DNA of 64,000 bases, taken from NCBI GenBank assembly GCA_036924285.1, contig JAYKYS010000018.1:186001-250000 (forward strand). The letters are read 5' to 3'. Origin of the DNA: Asterella californica. Its lineage: Eukaryota > Streptophyta > Marchantiopsida > Marchantiales > Aytoniaceae. The position numbers were made by a program, and so were the translations under genes. The number at the start of each line of letters is the position of its first letter. The first letter of the stretch is position 1. Positions 21,362-34,680 of the stretch are shown piece after piece. The notes beneath the pieces were generated by a model. That model worked only from the letters and a program-made list of their open reading frames with translations, searched no databases and was not told the origin of the DNA.

Positions 21362-22323
21362 ATAGGCATATCTCAAGGTGATCCCATAAGAATGCTAACC
21401 TAAGAGGGCAAGTCTAAAAAAGGACCAAAATGTATATCTGATACGTGAGTTCGAGCAGATCAGTATGTGGGTATCGTCTAGATGGATGTTGGTCAGACGC
21501 TGATCTGAACCACAAGGTCTCAATCTGGTGGTGTACCACGGTTCCTAAGAAAAATGCTAAATGTTGGAGCTCTAGTGAGTTTCTGGATCATGGACGGAGC
21601 TCCATGTAAGATCCAGAGGCAAGTAATATATCATTAGAAAAATCTTGGTGAGGGCTTTCCAATGATATTAAGAACTCTTAGAACTGACATCAGACATAAG
21701 ATTTGTGGTTGATCTTGTGATCGAGTTGTGATAATAATTTTCAGGGACTAAAGAGGAGGACTTGACTGCTGATCTTGGAAATATATATGAGAGAAACTCA
21801 ATGCTTGGTTGGTCAGGATGAGACACATGACCCTAGAGTTTACCGGACGGATTTTTGGAGCATGAGGTGATGATTGAGTCAATACTGCATTCCAGTCCAA
21901 ACTTGGACGTCTGGACTTGGGAACAATCTAAAGGTTAGAGCAAGAGTAAGGAACGAGACGGCGGGTTCGACCATCGTTCAAGAGTCTAGACCCAGACGGA
22001 CATCACGGACGGTTAGACCATTGGGTGTCTTGGAGGTACGGTTTAGGACCTTAGACTTTTTGAGAAATCTGCTCCAAGTCACGTTGTGACTTGCTCATAT
22101 TTTAGGACTAACCTAGCCGGATCTAGGTCGGGACTTAAAGAATATTTTTTTAAGTCCCGATCCATCTCGAGCTTGAGCCGAACCGTCTCCAGCGGTCCGA
22201 TTTCGATCTAGACCGAATGAGATAAAGATAAGTAATACATGGACACTAACATGTTATTGTGGTTTGCATGTTAGTGTAATGAGTTTTATGACCTACTGAG
22301 CAAGAACTTTCGCTGATGCAACA
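21362..22323 (+). mobile_element. Remainder of the element E LTR
   Basis: Continues the sequence broken at 10358. It contains a 12-bp inverted repeat (TCGGGACTTAAA / TTTAAGTCCCGA, 22128-22139 and 22149-22160). A plausible end is GCTGATGCAACA at about 22323, which mirrors the TGTTGC start, but no second copy in the window confirms it. Confidence 0.4.
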
Positions 22324-25300
22324 AAACTATTGGTGCAAAGATCAATGGATCAATATTGATGAGTGAATGTTGTAATTTATTTAACGCAAAATGAATCATA
22401 ATTTATAACTCTCAAAATTCAAGATATAAACCTACATCATTTCAGTTTGAAAGTGTATCACAAAAATGTCATTTGAAACTTAGTCAACTCACAACCTCGA
22501 TTCATATTAGTCTCAAACACATCATGACAATTAGAAACAATTTTCCTTATGGATTGTCCATCTAATGTGAAGGGATTATCCCTATTTTGAGGCCCACCAA
22601 TCCAGTTTTGAATAGGAATGATTTCTGAATTGGTTGTTTAGAGGAAAATATTCCCAGAAATACAATGTGTTATAAATCTGACATCTTGCTATATTTCACA
22701 AAGAAACAAATGATATATATTTAAATAATGTTATTTGTAACTATGAGTGACAAATGATTTAATAACCTTTCTAACCATTACATACACATGTAAACACATA
22801 AAATGACATACCATTTCATCACATTATATAAACTTCTTATGGCGTAGCATTTGGTAAGGTGACAAATATTTGGTGTTTGACTAAACTCTTGTAAATACCC
22901 TCTTTGAGTAACATGCATTTGAATCTACTGTGTAAAGTTGTCTTTCGATACACAGAAAATTAGTTCTAAGTTATTGCAAAGTCCAAGACTTTTATCTTTT
23001 ACGCTATTATAGCATAAACTTGTCTTTCACTAAACTTGTCTTTTTTTTATCGTCTCAAATTATCACTATGCTTTAAAAGTTGTTAAAGTTGAGACATTTA
23101 GTGAAGGTGTTTTCTTTTATTCCATATATTCCTGTTTCTTGGCAACCTACCGTCCCACTAACTATCACATCGCGACTTAGTATTTCTATTGTGTATTGAG
23201 ATTATAACTTACACAAATCAGCTATCAGTTATTGCCTTCTAGGCCAAACATTTTTTTCCTTCTACCTAGTTCTGTATTGCCTTATAAACCTCTTTTGAAT
23301 CTTGTGTTTCGTGATGATCTTCATCTGGTTCTAACTTCCATACAGAAATGTTATCTTATGTATTATCATCTCCTTGTTCAAATGGAGGAGATATATGCAT
23401 GTTTTAACTTATTATCTAACCCTTCTGCCAGGAAAAGTTATGTAATAATTCAATGTATGTCTAAGCTACTATATATTTGATAAGAGAATTCAAGACTTGT
23501 ATCTGAAGTGCATAAGTGTGTTTTTTCCTCATGGGTTAAGTATGGATTTCTCATATGGCTCTTATCGATTAATAGTTAGTATTTAGTAAAAAAACAATTT
23601 ATCATTTTTGGTTATTCTAAAACTTATATATTTACTAATAGCACAAAGTGAACATGGTACCGGATGTCCTTAATTGATTTCAGCGTATGAACTAGTTGCA
23701 AACTCTAGTCTCGTCGTGACCAGAGCCAATGTCCATCCAGAGTTCACTTACTAGTTTCACATTTTTTGAGCTTTCTCTTCGAACGAAAGCTAAAAAAGCA
23801 AGCATATATTCATATGGGATATAATTCCATTATGTAATTTTCAATGTTTCCACGAAAGAGTTTTGAAATATATCATCTAACATATTACTTGGACATCTTA
23901 CATTATTAGCAAAGGGGAAAATGAACAAATAACACAAACATGTGGGAATAACCCACCCTATCAATAAAGTGAAAGTAAAAATGCAAAACTGGAGAAAGAA
24001 AAAGAAATGCATGAACACGCGACGCAATGAATAACCAACGGATGGAAAGACCTCATCAAACCATACAAAGGAAAGAAGAAGGCAATACTAGAAGAACTTG
24101 TCACGTCTAGCTAGCTTAGCGATTAACAGTAAGGGATCATTAATTTCACCTCCTTCATTTCATATAGAAGAGGTAATATGCATGGATTTAATGTATTATT
24201 TAACCTTTATATATATAAATATTAGATAATAAAACAAGGAATTGTGCTTGCAATGTAATTGAGGGGATATGCGTTAACAATTAATCTGAATATAGTCTAA
24301 CTTTTTTCCATTTCTCACGTCTGATCCTTCTGTCCCTCATCACTTAACCGTCTATTACATTGATAAACAATTCTCCCCTTATGTTTCCATTCTTCACAAT
24401 TCTTTTTCATTTTTCACAATCGCTCCATCCGTCTCCTGTCAGTTAATCGTTCGTTACCAACCAAAAATTCCCCCTTCCTTTCATTTTTCACAATCAGCGT
24501 ATAGCTATACTAACGCATAGCAATAATCTGTTGATTAACTATATTATTTTCGTCAGCACAGATGGTCGTACTTGTAGTATTTGAAATGTGTGAGTTTAAC
24601 TCTTCCTTTATGAGTTATGTCAAGATCTGCTTGCATTTCCAAGTCTAGCTAATATTTAGTATTTAAAAATAACTTTAGTTTTTCTTTTTAATTTAATATA
24701 GAATTGATACTTACCATTAACTTTTTCCCGATAACAATAAACGGGTAAAAGTTCTCGAGAAGTCAATGCTCCATGCATACATATTCACGCACCAAAGGCG
24801 TAAACCGAATTTTCCGAGGATCCCACTCACGAGGAGTGCATGGGAAAGTCCCAAAATCCTGGGAAAGTCGGCTTCTTTCTGTTGAAATATCTTTCAATTT
24901 TCTTTTCCCCTGTATCCTTTTGGAACCATGACGCGGCTCCAGCTACAGATGCGGATAAATATGCACGCTCTAGGACTTCAGGACTACCTAGATAGATCAA
25001 TCCCAACCCTCGATCAGACCCTCTTCACTTGATATTCACCTGCATATTCAACAGGTGAATGAGCATATTATTCACCAGGGGTTTAATTCATTACTTGATT
25101 TAAACCTTAGAGTAAATTAATGTATATTTAGCTTTAAGTTCCAGGACGTGTATCTTTAGCAGCATGAAAGTCAATTCATTGCTTATGGTTATATCAGAGC
25201 TTTCTTGCATTTCCAGACATGGACTAACAGTTAATATTTATATAAATATTTGATTATTTTTATTTATTTAATACTTAGATATTTATTCAATAACAACAAA

Positions 25301-25860
25301 CTACTGAATGTTCTCATTATTCATTCATCGAGTATGCATATTCACGTCATATATACTTAGAAAGCAAAAATGCTTTCAAAAATATATATTAATTTATGCT
25401 CTAATTTTTTCAATGCAAAAAATCAAGGCATACAAAATGAGCCTTTTGAATAACACTGTTCCTAAGTTATACCCAGCAGCATATCAATCCCGGATTCACT
25501 TATGGTTTATATCCGGATCCGCTGGTAGCTCGGAGACTCGTAATAGATATCAATTATAGATTAATTTATTGTTTTATAATATTTATACGTTTACCGATAA
25601 GAGAAAACGAAGCTCGATGTACAAGGCCGTGGGGAAGGAACTGTGAGTGGCAAAGGCGAAATTAGGACAAAATTATTATTCGCCAAACTTCTTACTGGCA
25701 AAGGAACTCACGGGATCTCCCATTTCCGACAGGAGGCATTTTCTGCTGCGCTCATGGCGAAGAATAATGTCTTGAAAGATCGAGCGCGAAACTGAGAAGA
25801 ACGTGAAACTCAACAGTTAAAATCGGCTTCCTTCCGGATTCTGTGATGGACCTTCGGTTC
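22324..25860. other. AT-rich intergenic DNA with dispersed repeats
   Basis: No convincing gene. The sequence is AT-rich with short scattered frames only. Three stretches are diverged copies of repeats found again at 36.7-37.6 kb and 44.1-44.6 kb: 23393-23460, 24168-24240 with 24610-24800, and 25180-25330. The stretch 25570-25710 resembles 36985-37130. A piece at 24020-24060 resembles the hairpin locus at 42245-42290. Confidence 0.5.
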
Positions 25861-26548
25861 CTCAGGTGAAAGCAAGAAGCTCCGGAAATGGCAAAGGTCA
25901 AGCACGCTCACAAAGCACAGCCAAGCCAAGGGAAGCGAAGCTGTGCTCAAGCCGCACTAATCTGGACCAGCGGCTGCTAAATAAGGTAAGCCAAAGCCCT
26001 AGGATGGAGGAGGAAGCACAACTTGAGTCGGAAGAGCCAGTGGGTTTTCCAGTCCGTCCTTTCCCGTGACGTTTCGAGGGTTTCGTCTCTACGTCGGTGT
26101 GTTGTGAACTTGTGGGGACTCTGGGAGGGGCGCTGGTGTGGTGTGCTATGGCAGCTCCCTTCTGTTCAGCTCCTCTGCTCATCTCCCTCCTGTCTTTCGT
26201 CTGAGGCTGATCCCTGGGGCTTTGGCGCGCGCGGCTCTTCTGCTGCTGAGCGTGGGAGAGAACGGGAGGAGAAGAGGAAGGGAGGGGACGGGACGGGAAA
26301 CCCAGTTCAGTTCACTTCTTGCTGTCGTTCTTACCTTGTGAAGGAAGTGTAAGTCGTCGCTGGGGTTTTTGAGAGATTGTGGGTTTTGGGGGAGACTGTA
26401 TTCTGCAGGTGCTTGCGCTTGCGCTTGCTGTCGCACTTTCTCGCCTGACTGAAGGCCAAGAGACCTGACCGAGGAGTGGGAGAGGAGAGGACACAGGCGA
26501 CATAAAATTGACTGAGCGAGGAGGGGAGGAGGAGAGAGAGAAAGCGCT

Positions 26549-26599
26549 ATGGATGCTGCAACGAGTGTGCAGCCCGTTGCTATAGCGGCGGTTGTATGA
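26549..26599 (+). CDS. Possible upstream ORF 1 of the NRP leader
   Basis: A 16-codon frame (ATG at 26549, TGA at 26597-26599) about 200 nt before the NRP start. It ends in ATGA, where the stop overlaps the ATG of the next uORF. It is relevant only if the transcript begins upstream of it, which the sequence does not show. Confidence 0.25.
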   Translation: MDAATSVQPVAIAAVV

Positions 26600-26691
26600 A
26601 GAAGAAAGTCGAAACGAAGGCGAGGAGTTTTTGTTTCTCGTCTGCTCTTCGCGTTGTTAGTGGTGGTGGTGGCGGTGGGAGCGAGAAATAG
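26596..26691 (+). CDS. Possible upstream ORF 2 of the NRP leader
   Basis: A 31-codon frame overlapping uORF 1 by the ATGA and ending with TAG at 26689-26691, about 100 nt before the NRP ATG. The product would be basic at its start with a run of six glycines. There is no evidence of conservation within the window. Confidence 0.25.
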   Translation: MKKKVETKARSFCFSSALRVVSGGGGGGSEK

Positions 26692-26795
26692 AGGGGACCA
26701 GCGCTGTGAAGGAAGACATTGAGTAGAAACTTCTCTGCCAACTTACGCGACTCCGTCGATAAAGAGGGAGTGAGTTAGAGCAGAAAGAAGGAGAG

Positions 26796-29700
26796 ATGAC
26801 GGACACCAAGGGGAAGAGAGCGAAGGTTGAGGAGGAAGAGGGAGCCGAGCTGGATCCCGAATTGGTTGTGGCTATCGAGAAGTTGCAGGAGGTGCAAGAT
26901 GATCTCGAAAGGGTCAGTTCGAGCCTTTATAGTATTTTTTTATTTAAAAAGCTTTGTGTAATAGTTATCTGTGCGTGGGGAGAAGTGAGAACGAATTGAA
27001 AAATTTCAGTAGTTCTTTTCGCCAGTGCGGGCAGGTGCAAAATACGTATTCAGTTTAAGTGTCAGTGACGCTAGAATAAAAAGTTCCGTTTTATAAGAGC
27101 ATATCTTTTGCATTTTAGGTGATAGAGGCCACGAAACCGTTCTAATGGATTTGTGCTCCACGAAACTTGGTGTCATAAGCGGGGGGAGAAGGTCACTTGT
27201 ATTTTCTATAATTTTCTTTACGACTCGCTCTGCGTATTTTTTCCACATCGTGATGTGAACAAGGTGCCACCACTGTATCCAACTGGCTTTTCGTAGATCT
27301 TCTTCTTTTCGCACATCTTCTCCCAGGACGAACTACCTTTCGGCCCATTAGCGCGGAACTGGTTTGGATGGGTAGTATTCTACTCGACGACCAATTTCGG
27401 TCCAAGTCGAAAAGTCGAAAAGTATCTTCAGTTGCGGTGCCTTCTTCGCGATTCTGTTGCACCTCAGCTTCGACTAGTTGAGTAAGAATTTTAAGTTTTA
27501 CTGTTAGTGAGTCTCCTCACTGCGTTTCCTCACTCCTAGACTGATGACTGTCAGGTACGTGAGGTGATAGACTTCAGGACATCGTGGGTTGTGTCCTTCT
27601 GCCCTCTTGTGCTGCTCTCCTCTTTGTTCACTAAAGAGAGAGGCTACCATAATCTTTATCTTTTAGCAGATAAAGGAAGCCTTGGCGTTTTTGTGGCTAC
27701 GTCTACCATCCGCAAACTTCCCTTGTATATGTTACATACCTTAAGTTTATTTCGGTCTGTGAGACATGCTGTAGCTATCGAGTTGACGGCATTATATCGA
27801 GATGTGCTTAGCGTACGAATATAGCTCGTTTTTTTCTGAAGAATCTGAAGTGGGAAGTCAAGGTACGAGCTTCACTGAATTGAGCGTTGAAGATCGGATT
27901 TAAAAGTCGTGGATGTTTTTGCGGAGTGCAGTCCAGAATGCATTCTTGAGGGATATTAGTGAGAGAAACAAGGGCTTGCCTCCGTTGTCGTTGGTGTTTT
28001 TTTGTTGATTCTTCCCGCGAGAGATCCATGGATCTGATTTTGTTCTTCGGTGAATCAGTCAGATTCATTCGGAGTTCCCACTTCTTTACGGCAGAAGGAT
28101 GTGTGACATGGCTGAATTGATCTCTAACTGAGTGATTTTAAGCCCGATAGTGATATTTGTTTTTTTCAGCAAAACTGGGAATCAAGGAAGGAGGATGGCT
28201 GTCAGTTTGCACGCAGGCCTAGTAGTAGTTTGTTTCCAGAGCGACTCTAGTGTGCGGAAGGGAAACCTCAAATCTAAGGGTAGAAATCTGTTACGCGATA
28301 CAGTCGGAGGGATTGTTCAACTGAGGTTGAGTTTAGCATTTAGATTCTCACGAGTGTCTTCTTAATGGGCCAGGTAAATGAGGAGGCGAGTGATAAGGTC
28401 CTGGAGGTTGAACAACGGTACAATGAGTTCCGACGACCTGTCTACAACAGGAGAAACGAGATTATTCAAAATATTCCGGATTTCTGGCTTACCGCAGTAA
28501 GTTACAGGGCGTAGTATCGAGTCCGTTTCATTGGTGATAACCGTCCAGTGATTTAGAACTTTCTACCCTACGCAGGACCTTTTCGTTTCGTCACAGTTTC
28601 TGTTTTCTGTATGAAAGTTTTCCCCTGAGTAAAGCGGAAATGTTGTGCAGGCAGTAAATTTTAGAATGTAGCTTTTTGATGTTGATAGTATTTGATTCTA
28701 ACTAAGTTGGCGACCATTTGCTTGCAGTTTCTCAGCCACCCCGTTTTGTGTGATCTTCTGTCAGACGAAGATCAAAAGGTAATCATTTGGATCGTAAGAG
28801 AGCGGCCATCAAGATCTCTTTATTTCATTAAATAGCCGGGTTACTTTCGGGTTACGTAAGTGCTAGAGCGTGGTCCTTGATAAAATCTGCCATTCTCGAC
28901 GCATGAATATATGTCGTTAAATAGCACTAGACACGATCGCGGAGAACGATCAATCCCTGGTAAGCTGTTTGTCATGCGAATCGAGATTGTCTAACAAACA
29001 TCTTAATTTTGTAGGTATTCAAATTCTTGGAATCATTAGATGTGGAGGACTTCAAGGATGTGAAGTCGGGGTACAGTATCACCTTTGTAAGTTTCAACAC
29101 CATGCAGTTTAGAGGGAAGGAGGCCTTTGTTTTGTCGGACACGAGGAAAGGATAGATTGCTCTCTCACAGTGTGCAAGATAGGCAGTCGATGTCTTAGAA
29201 GGTCCTTCAAATGTCGGGGGAACTTGGATGGACGAGTAATGGATTTGGCATTAGAAATAGTGTATTTGATTAGGTTCCAGTGCAGTCATAGTATTAAGAC
29301 AGTAGAATGTATGGAAGGCGAAACCAGTATTCCAAAAACCACCGGTGATGCCAGCGCGCGTGATGATATTGTGAACTATAGTTTGCCTCTTCAACTCAGA
29401 GGCTTTTCGAATGAAAGCAAAATCGGCGTGTACTCACCTGTAAGCCTGCTACTGCTTGCGCATGTATGAAGTCCGAAGGAGACTTGGCTTCTGCTTTCGC
29501 CTTCCTTGTAAGTGTATACTTATCACATGTTCCCTTCTTTATTCTGCAGACATTTAAGCCCAATCCTTACTTCGAAGATACGAAGTTAACCAAAGTATTC
29601 AAGTTTTCGGATGAGGGAACTACATCGGTCACGGGTTCTACCCCAAAGTGGAAGGAAGGCATGGTAGGTTATCTCATATACAAGTCCTTCGTTGTCGCTT

Positions 29701-31047
29701 CTACATGGACTAAGAAAAAACTTCAGGAATTGACTTCGAGTGTCTCTATCTCTCCGAATCTTCACCCGGTTCTGTAATTGCAGGATCTCACAAATGGAGT
29801 TGTAGCTGAGAAGGAAAATCACAAGCGAGCTCACGCAGAGGACAGGTAATTGAAGGTTTATTTGAGTTTGCTTAGTTGAAATCCGTCCTTTTGGACGGTC
29901 TAATACGTTCACGTCAGTTGATCAGAACTGGAGCCTGTGATAACCGAAATACTTTCCGAACTTCTTTTCTGAGTAGTTTACTCTGAACTTTAGGGTACCA
30001 CTTCCACAGACTAAATGCCGAATCTCTTTTTGGTGCTTCACAGTTTTTTCAAGTGGTTTACTGACTGCGCGCAGAAGGAGTCCCTGGGAGGCATCCAAGA
30101 TGAGGTATCAGCTTTCTCTCTCCTGGGTTATTTTGTTGTATGTAGCTTACACGAAGGCCGTACAATCTTCTCCATCTGGAAACTTTTAGTGCTTATCGTT
30201 AGTGAAGATACGTCCTGAGGCAATTGAATTCTTGCGACTGGTTCATCTGAGTGAGAACGGTGGACTTCATGTCATGAACTCATGGACTGATAGTATGTAA
30301 ATCGTTTGGGAAGGTCTTGTCTTATGCACCTCAAGGTTAAGAATCTGAAGCTCATCTATGAATTTCGTGGGTTTTTGCGGCCCTAGGTTGCAGAAGTTAT
30401 CAAGGATGACTTATGGCCAAATCCTCTGAAGTACTTCAACAATGTATGTTCTCCCTTACTGTTACACGCACAGAAATCTGAGTATACGATTAAATTTGTA
30501 GAGGTCTGTGGCACTTTGGATGCTTACGATAATCATATGATGTATGCGAATCTGGTTATTCACCTGACGAAGTTAGACTTCGTAAATTTGAGTTATTGCT
30601 ATTTATGGCTAATTGGTCCTTCTATAACAGGAAGCGGACGAGGAAGAATATGAAGACGAGGAGGAGGCTGAGGATGACGATGATGACACAGTAAGTTGAT
30701 GAAAGATAGCTGTCATTAGATTGTTTGCTTCGGTTGCAGGAGCGCAAGTGGTTGCTATCTGCTGTGATTTGGTGAAGATAAATGTGTTCGCTGTTGCATG
30801 TTCACAGTTGTGGCACATGGGATTCTTCGCTAGATTGTTAAGCCATGTAAACCCATAACTTGTTTCTTTTGTTGGTAAGGAGGTTAAAACGGTTCACTCG
30901 GCCACGTAAGAATTTGTCGTTGCAGTCGCATTGGAGTATCGATCGAGTCATCCAGTATTGGTTTTTGATTTCCAGGGCAAGGGAGGAGACGAACTGGATG
31001 ATGAGGAGGACGAACCTGATGAGGACGAAGAAGATGACGAGAGCTAA
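26796..31047 (+). CDS. NRP: NAP1-related histone chaperone (NRP, SET/NAP family), ten exons
   Basis: Exons: 26796-26912, 28374-28496, 28728-28778, 29015-29086, 29550-29663, 29784-29845, 30044-30104, 30387-30443, 30631-30690, 30976-31047. All introns are GT-AG and the frame is continuous, giving 262 residues, close to the roughly 250-256 of Arabidopsis NRP1/NRP2. A basic patch (KGKRAKVE, residues 5-12) may be a nuclear signal. Residues about 20-75 form the dimerisation helix ([16 protein letters not shown]). [43 protein letters not shown] and [11 protein letters not shown] are hallmark NAP-domain segments. The tail from about residue 219 is almost all Glu/Asp. The family binds H2A-H2B in nucleus and cytoplasm and acts in nucleosome assembly and transcription. 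Intron 1 is long (1461 bp). The ATG is chosen because it opens the conserved N-terminus. Exon junctions were inferred from homology and splice signals, not transcripts. Confidence 0.93.
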
Positions 31048-31941
31048 AGTCGTCGCCGTTGTAGTCGTTTATTCCGACTTCAATGTTGAATTGAGCCGTT
31101 GCTGAACACCCATGGTACAACGGACCTAACATGTCTGATTTACAACAGAGTTTGATCTCACCATGACGAGATCCTAGTGTTGGCTGATAGACTGTGTCAT
31201 CACTCTACCAGTTGATTGTTTCCTCAATGGGCTCGGTATCTTTAGACGTCATCCTTATCATCATAGCTCTGTACGTCAGAAGAAGAGATAGGCAACTGTA
31301 TTTGAGTTGCTGATAACGTTGAAAAGATTTTGCGGGTAGGAAGGGCAGTTTTCTGACCTTTTCTTCATGCTCAGTGTTAATGAGCAAATCCATTGGTTAG
31401 AAAACATGTAACGTGATTGAAGTTACGCTGTTCACCTGTAGCAGCTAATCTTTCAGTGAAGGATGTTGTGTCTGTCATGAGTCTTCATGCCGTAGCCTGA
31501 TATGCTGTCATTTGCAGCCTTTTTTGAATCCGTTTAGGCAAGTTACACTAGAAGAAGCAACGGCACATGTACAGTCTTTTCGGGGATGTGGGGGCAGGGT
31601 AGTGAGCGGGATGCTGTAATGAAAGATGGAGATAGTGTTGGACCCAGTAAGAAGTAAAGCATTTAATATCTGCTGGGGCCCATGATGAGCACCTGTCAAC
31701 ATTAAGTTTTGCAATGTCTTGGAATTTTTCTCAATCGAGTTCAAGACTCTTCTACGATAAGTGGCAATGAACGGAGTAGTGGTCCTGTCTTCAGTGTACT
31801 GCTGAGTTTTCAGCCCTTGTGGTTTGGTGCCTCTGGCTTCTAACTATAGAATGTTCGTATTGTTTGAGATTCTGTCAGTAGTGGAGGAGGGGCTGACGTG
31901 TAGATGGCCCTCCATTGTCTGTGGATTCGGATTGGAGCTTT
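31048..31941. other. 3' region downstream of the NRP gene
   Basis: The first few hundred bases are presumably the NRP 3' UTR, though I could not place the polyadenylation site. No open frame with coding character is visible. Confidence 0.4.
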
Positions 31942-32206
31942 GCGTCTAGTACAGTGAGTTTCTCTTGTGTTTAGTTTCCTTCAGGTTCTGCAGTTTCTGG
32001 GGTTAAGTTGCCATCATGACGGCAGTCCGTACAGACTCTAATCTCGCCAGGATTTTATCATAGGACGGAAGCATGCCGGCGCGTCTAGTACAGTAAGTTT
32101 TTCTTGTGCTTAAGTTTCGCTCAGGTTCTGCACTTTCTAGGATTAAATTCCCATCATGATGGCAGTCGGCACAGTCACTCACCAGGATTTTATAATAGGA
32201 CGGAAG
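31942..32206. repeat. 139-bp tandem duplication
   Basis: Copies at 31942-32080 and 32081-32206 both begin GCGTCTAGTACAGT and both end near GGACGGAAG. They differ by scattered substitutions and small gaps. No gene overlaps them. Confidence 0.85.
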
Positions 32207-34680
32207 TACTTAAACAGGGTTCATTCTACTACGTTTGAGTAACAGTATCAGTAGTAGTCGAGCACTGTTTCTGAGCAGTGTGATTTGTTGCTGGAATAGT
32301 TAATTTCCGCATCTTGTTCCTTAAGAGGAACTTTGGTAAGGCGTCTTATGGTAAAGGAGACGTTGGTTCCACGGTACCTGTCTGCACTCGTTGCCGGTGA
32401 AATCGAGGCTCTTGAGGTGCGTTTAGCTTTTCCTTTATGTTGATATGATCTTTTCCTTTCTTTGATGGGCTTCTATATGCAAGACATACACTCGGCTCTT
32501 CTTGCTATGAATTTTAGTGACAAGTTGAAAGTTAGTTTCTAAAGTACCAGTTCCTAGAAGCCAACTTACATGATCTCTTCTTAGTTTATAGCTGAAAGCT
32601 ATGCCTGCCATTGAGTTTCCTGGGGACTAGACATTTCCGGGGCCAGTCCATTTTGAATCAGTGGTGTTATGGAAATGAGTTGAATCGGTGAGTCTTCGTT
32701 AACATGCAGGAAACTGCAACGTCCGGGGCTGGCTGTGTCTCTACTCAATCAGGAGGAGGCAGTTACTCTGTCCATATAAGACGCATTATATTTGTAATTA
32801 TCCAGACTTGGGTATCATGCTCAGCAAGTACAGCTCAAGGATTCACCTAGAAACCTCCTAACAGCCAAACACGTAAACAGGAGTTGCAACAGGAGCTGAA
32901 CTTCATTACTCAGTTCACGGAAGTCCTGAGGACCGCATGAAGTTCCCGTGAGGTCTATCAGTTCTCTCTATCTTTTTAAGAGTCGAGGAATCGGTGGAAG
33001 AGAGCGATCATCATAGAGGTTCTTGTGTACGTACCTCTGCGACCCACACAACTCCTGCGATTCTTAAACCTGTGCATCATCTTAAACGTGACCTGATATT
33101 TTATCCATTTCTGCTCACCACTGGATCGGAATTTCGTCTCTTAATTCCTTTCTGCGTCTCGAGAAATGGTGGGGAATGTACGGAGCTTTTCTTACAATGC
33201 TTTTGAGGAGCAGCACTCAATACTCCATGCGGGGTAGTCTAGAACGTGCCGTGGAGGAAGACTGCAACCCCTCAGGATCATAAGTGGTCTTAATGCTTTG
33301 CGTCGGAGTTAAGTCCGTGGATCGGCTAGTGGTGACATTAAGGTAAAAGAGTAAGTACTAGGTGTCGAGGTTCTTGATTCTTAAAGAAGTGTGGTGGCTC
33401 TTGAGAGTAGGTTTGTAAGGCAGTGACCGACACGTTCCCTGACGAGAAGTACTTCGAGCCACTGCTCGACGACGCCTTGAATTCTGCACTCATACCCTTT
33501 CCCCTAAAGGATGATATTCTAGTTTTTACTGGTGCCGATGCATGCCATACCCGAAATTTGCAGCTAAGCCGGTGATTAAACCAGAGGGTCGTGTGATGCC
33601 CGCCCCGGTAGGTGTTGTTGGTGCGAACTTTCCAAGGCATAGTTAAGTTAAGTTAATCGTGGAATTTTTGAGTCTCGAAGTGGACAGGTGTCATTCTTCG
33701 ACGCAGAGTCCGTTGTCGCGAATTGCAACTCCTGTCTACGGTACAGCGTGTTGGCTTTGATTGGTCGACTGTTTTCTGGTTGTGGGGTTAGGTGGTCAGT
33801 GCAGCAAAATATTCCCCAGAAGGAAAAGGTTCGATGTCACTGAGATGTCACCAGTCGAAGCAAGCTGACGTAGTTCATTTCTTGGCGCGTATGGCACGTA
33901 AGTTTGAATACAGAAGCAAAGTTACAGACTAAACGGCTGATTGGTCCACATGCTATACTTCAAACGGTTATGTGCATGATGATTCAGGTATCACAGACTA
34001 AACTGTTGATTGTAGAACCTCGCGTCTGGCGTGTTATTACACGTGACTGCGGATTTAACCTACTTGCCACTGATACATCGAGAATGATCGTATCGTTTTT
34101 TAAAGCTTGCAAGTGACGGTATAATAGACAGTTGTCTGGGTCAGATGACTTGGAAGGATGTAGCGGGTGCCAGTAGTAGGGAAACATTTTCACGATAAGA
34201 CGAAGTCTCGGTACATGTGTAAGGTTGCAATCGATGTTGGAACCTATGAGGAACTTCGTCGGTGACACAAAGCACCTTCTGTTAGCGGGAAGCTTAGCCT
34301 GCGTATGTTTCGGTTGGAAACCTTGGCCAAAAGGAGCAGATCTTCGTTTGTCGAAGCTCAGCCGGCTCTCGTTGGGACGAATTGAAAATCGTGTCTCCTT
34401 CACTTAAGGAAAAGGACCCTCTGAAGGATGGGATACTCCACGCGTAAACTGATTCCTGAATGAGGACGTATGTGAGGCGCTGCACTAGAAAGCACTGGGA
34501 GATAGGCAATGTGTTGCAAATGTTTGTGTACCTACGGGGTAGTACGAACATGAATTTCAGGCATCCACGAAGTCTTTATCTTACCACTTACCGGAGCTGA
34601 GACAATTGGACTGGGGGCCAATGGCCTAGTGACAGGGACAACAAAATCTGTCGATGAGCAGGTTCTCGAGATGTAAGGTT
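32207..34680 (+). pseudogene. Coding-like patches, possibly a decayed multi-exon gene
   Basis: No intact gene is visible, but several patches look like former exons next to splice-like signals. 32348-32416 (MVKETLVPRYLSALVAGEI..) is followed by GTGCGT. 32710-32784 follows a CAG and encodes ETATSGAGCVSTQSGGG. 33420-33578 reads AVTDTFPDEKYFEPLLDD.. for about 53 codons. 34561-34677 follows TTTCAG and reads GIHEVFILPLTGAETIGLG to a stop. They do not join into one frame. I recognise no family and this may be chance. Confidence 0.2.

Larger units (their letters stand above)
25861..26795 (+). promoter_or_regulatory. GC-richer promoter and 5' leader region of the NRP gene
   Basis: Base composition rises sharply compared with the AT-rich DNA to the left, and purine-rich tracts (around 26260-26300 and 26515-26545) occur. 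This is expected of a plant housekeeping promoter and 5' UTR. A strong donor-like GTAAGT at 26349-26354 could start a leader intron, but no matching acceptor is certain. The transcription start cannot be placed. Confidence 0.4.

Noticed and set aside
26023..26503. Frames on both strands in the GC-richer NRP upstream region
   Set aside because: Low-complexity, purine-rich or serine-rich translations; better explained as promoter and leader.
27006..27462. Minus-strand frames of 89-102 residues in NRP intron 1
   Set aside because: No motif or homology; expected by chance in a long intron.
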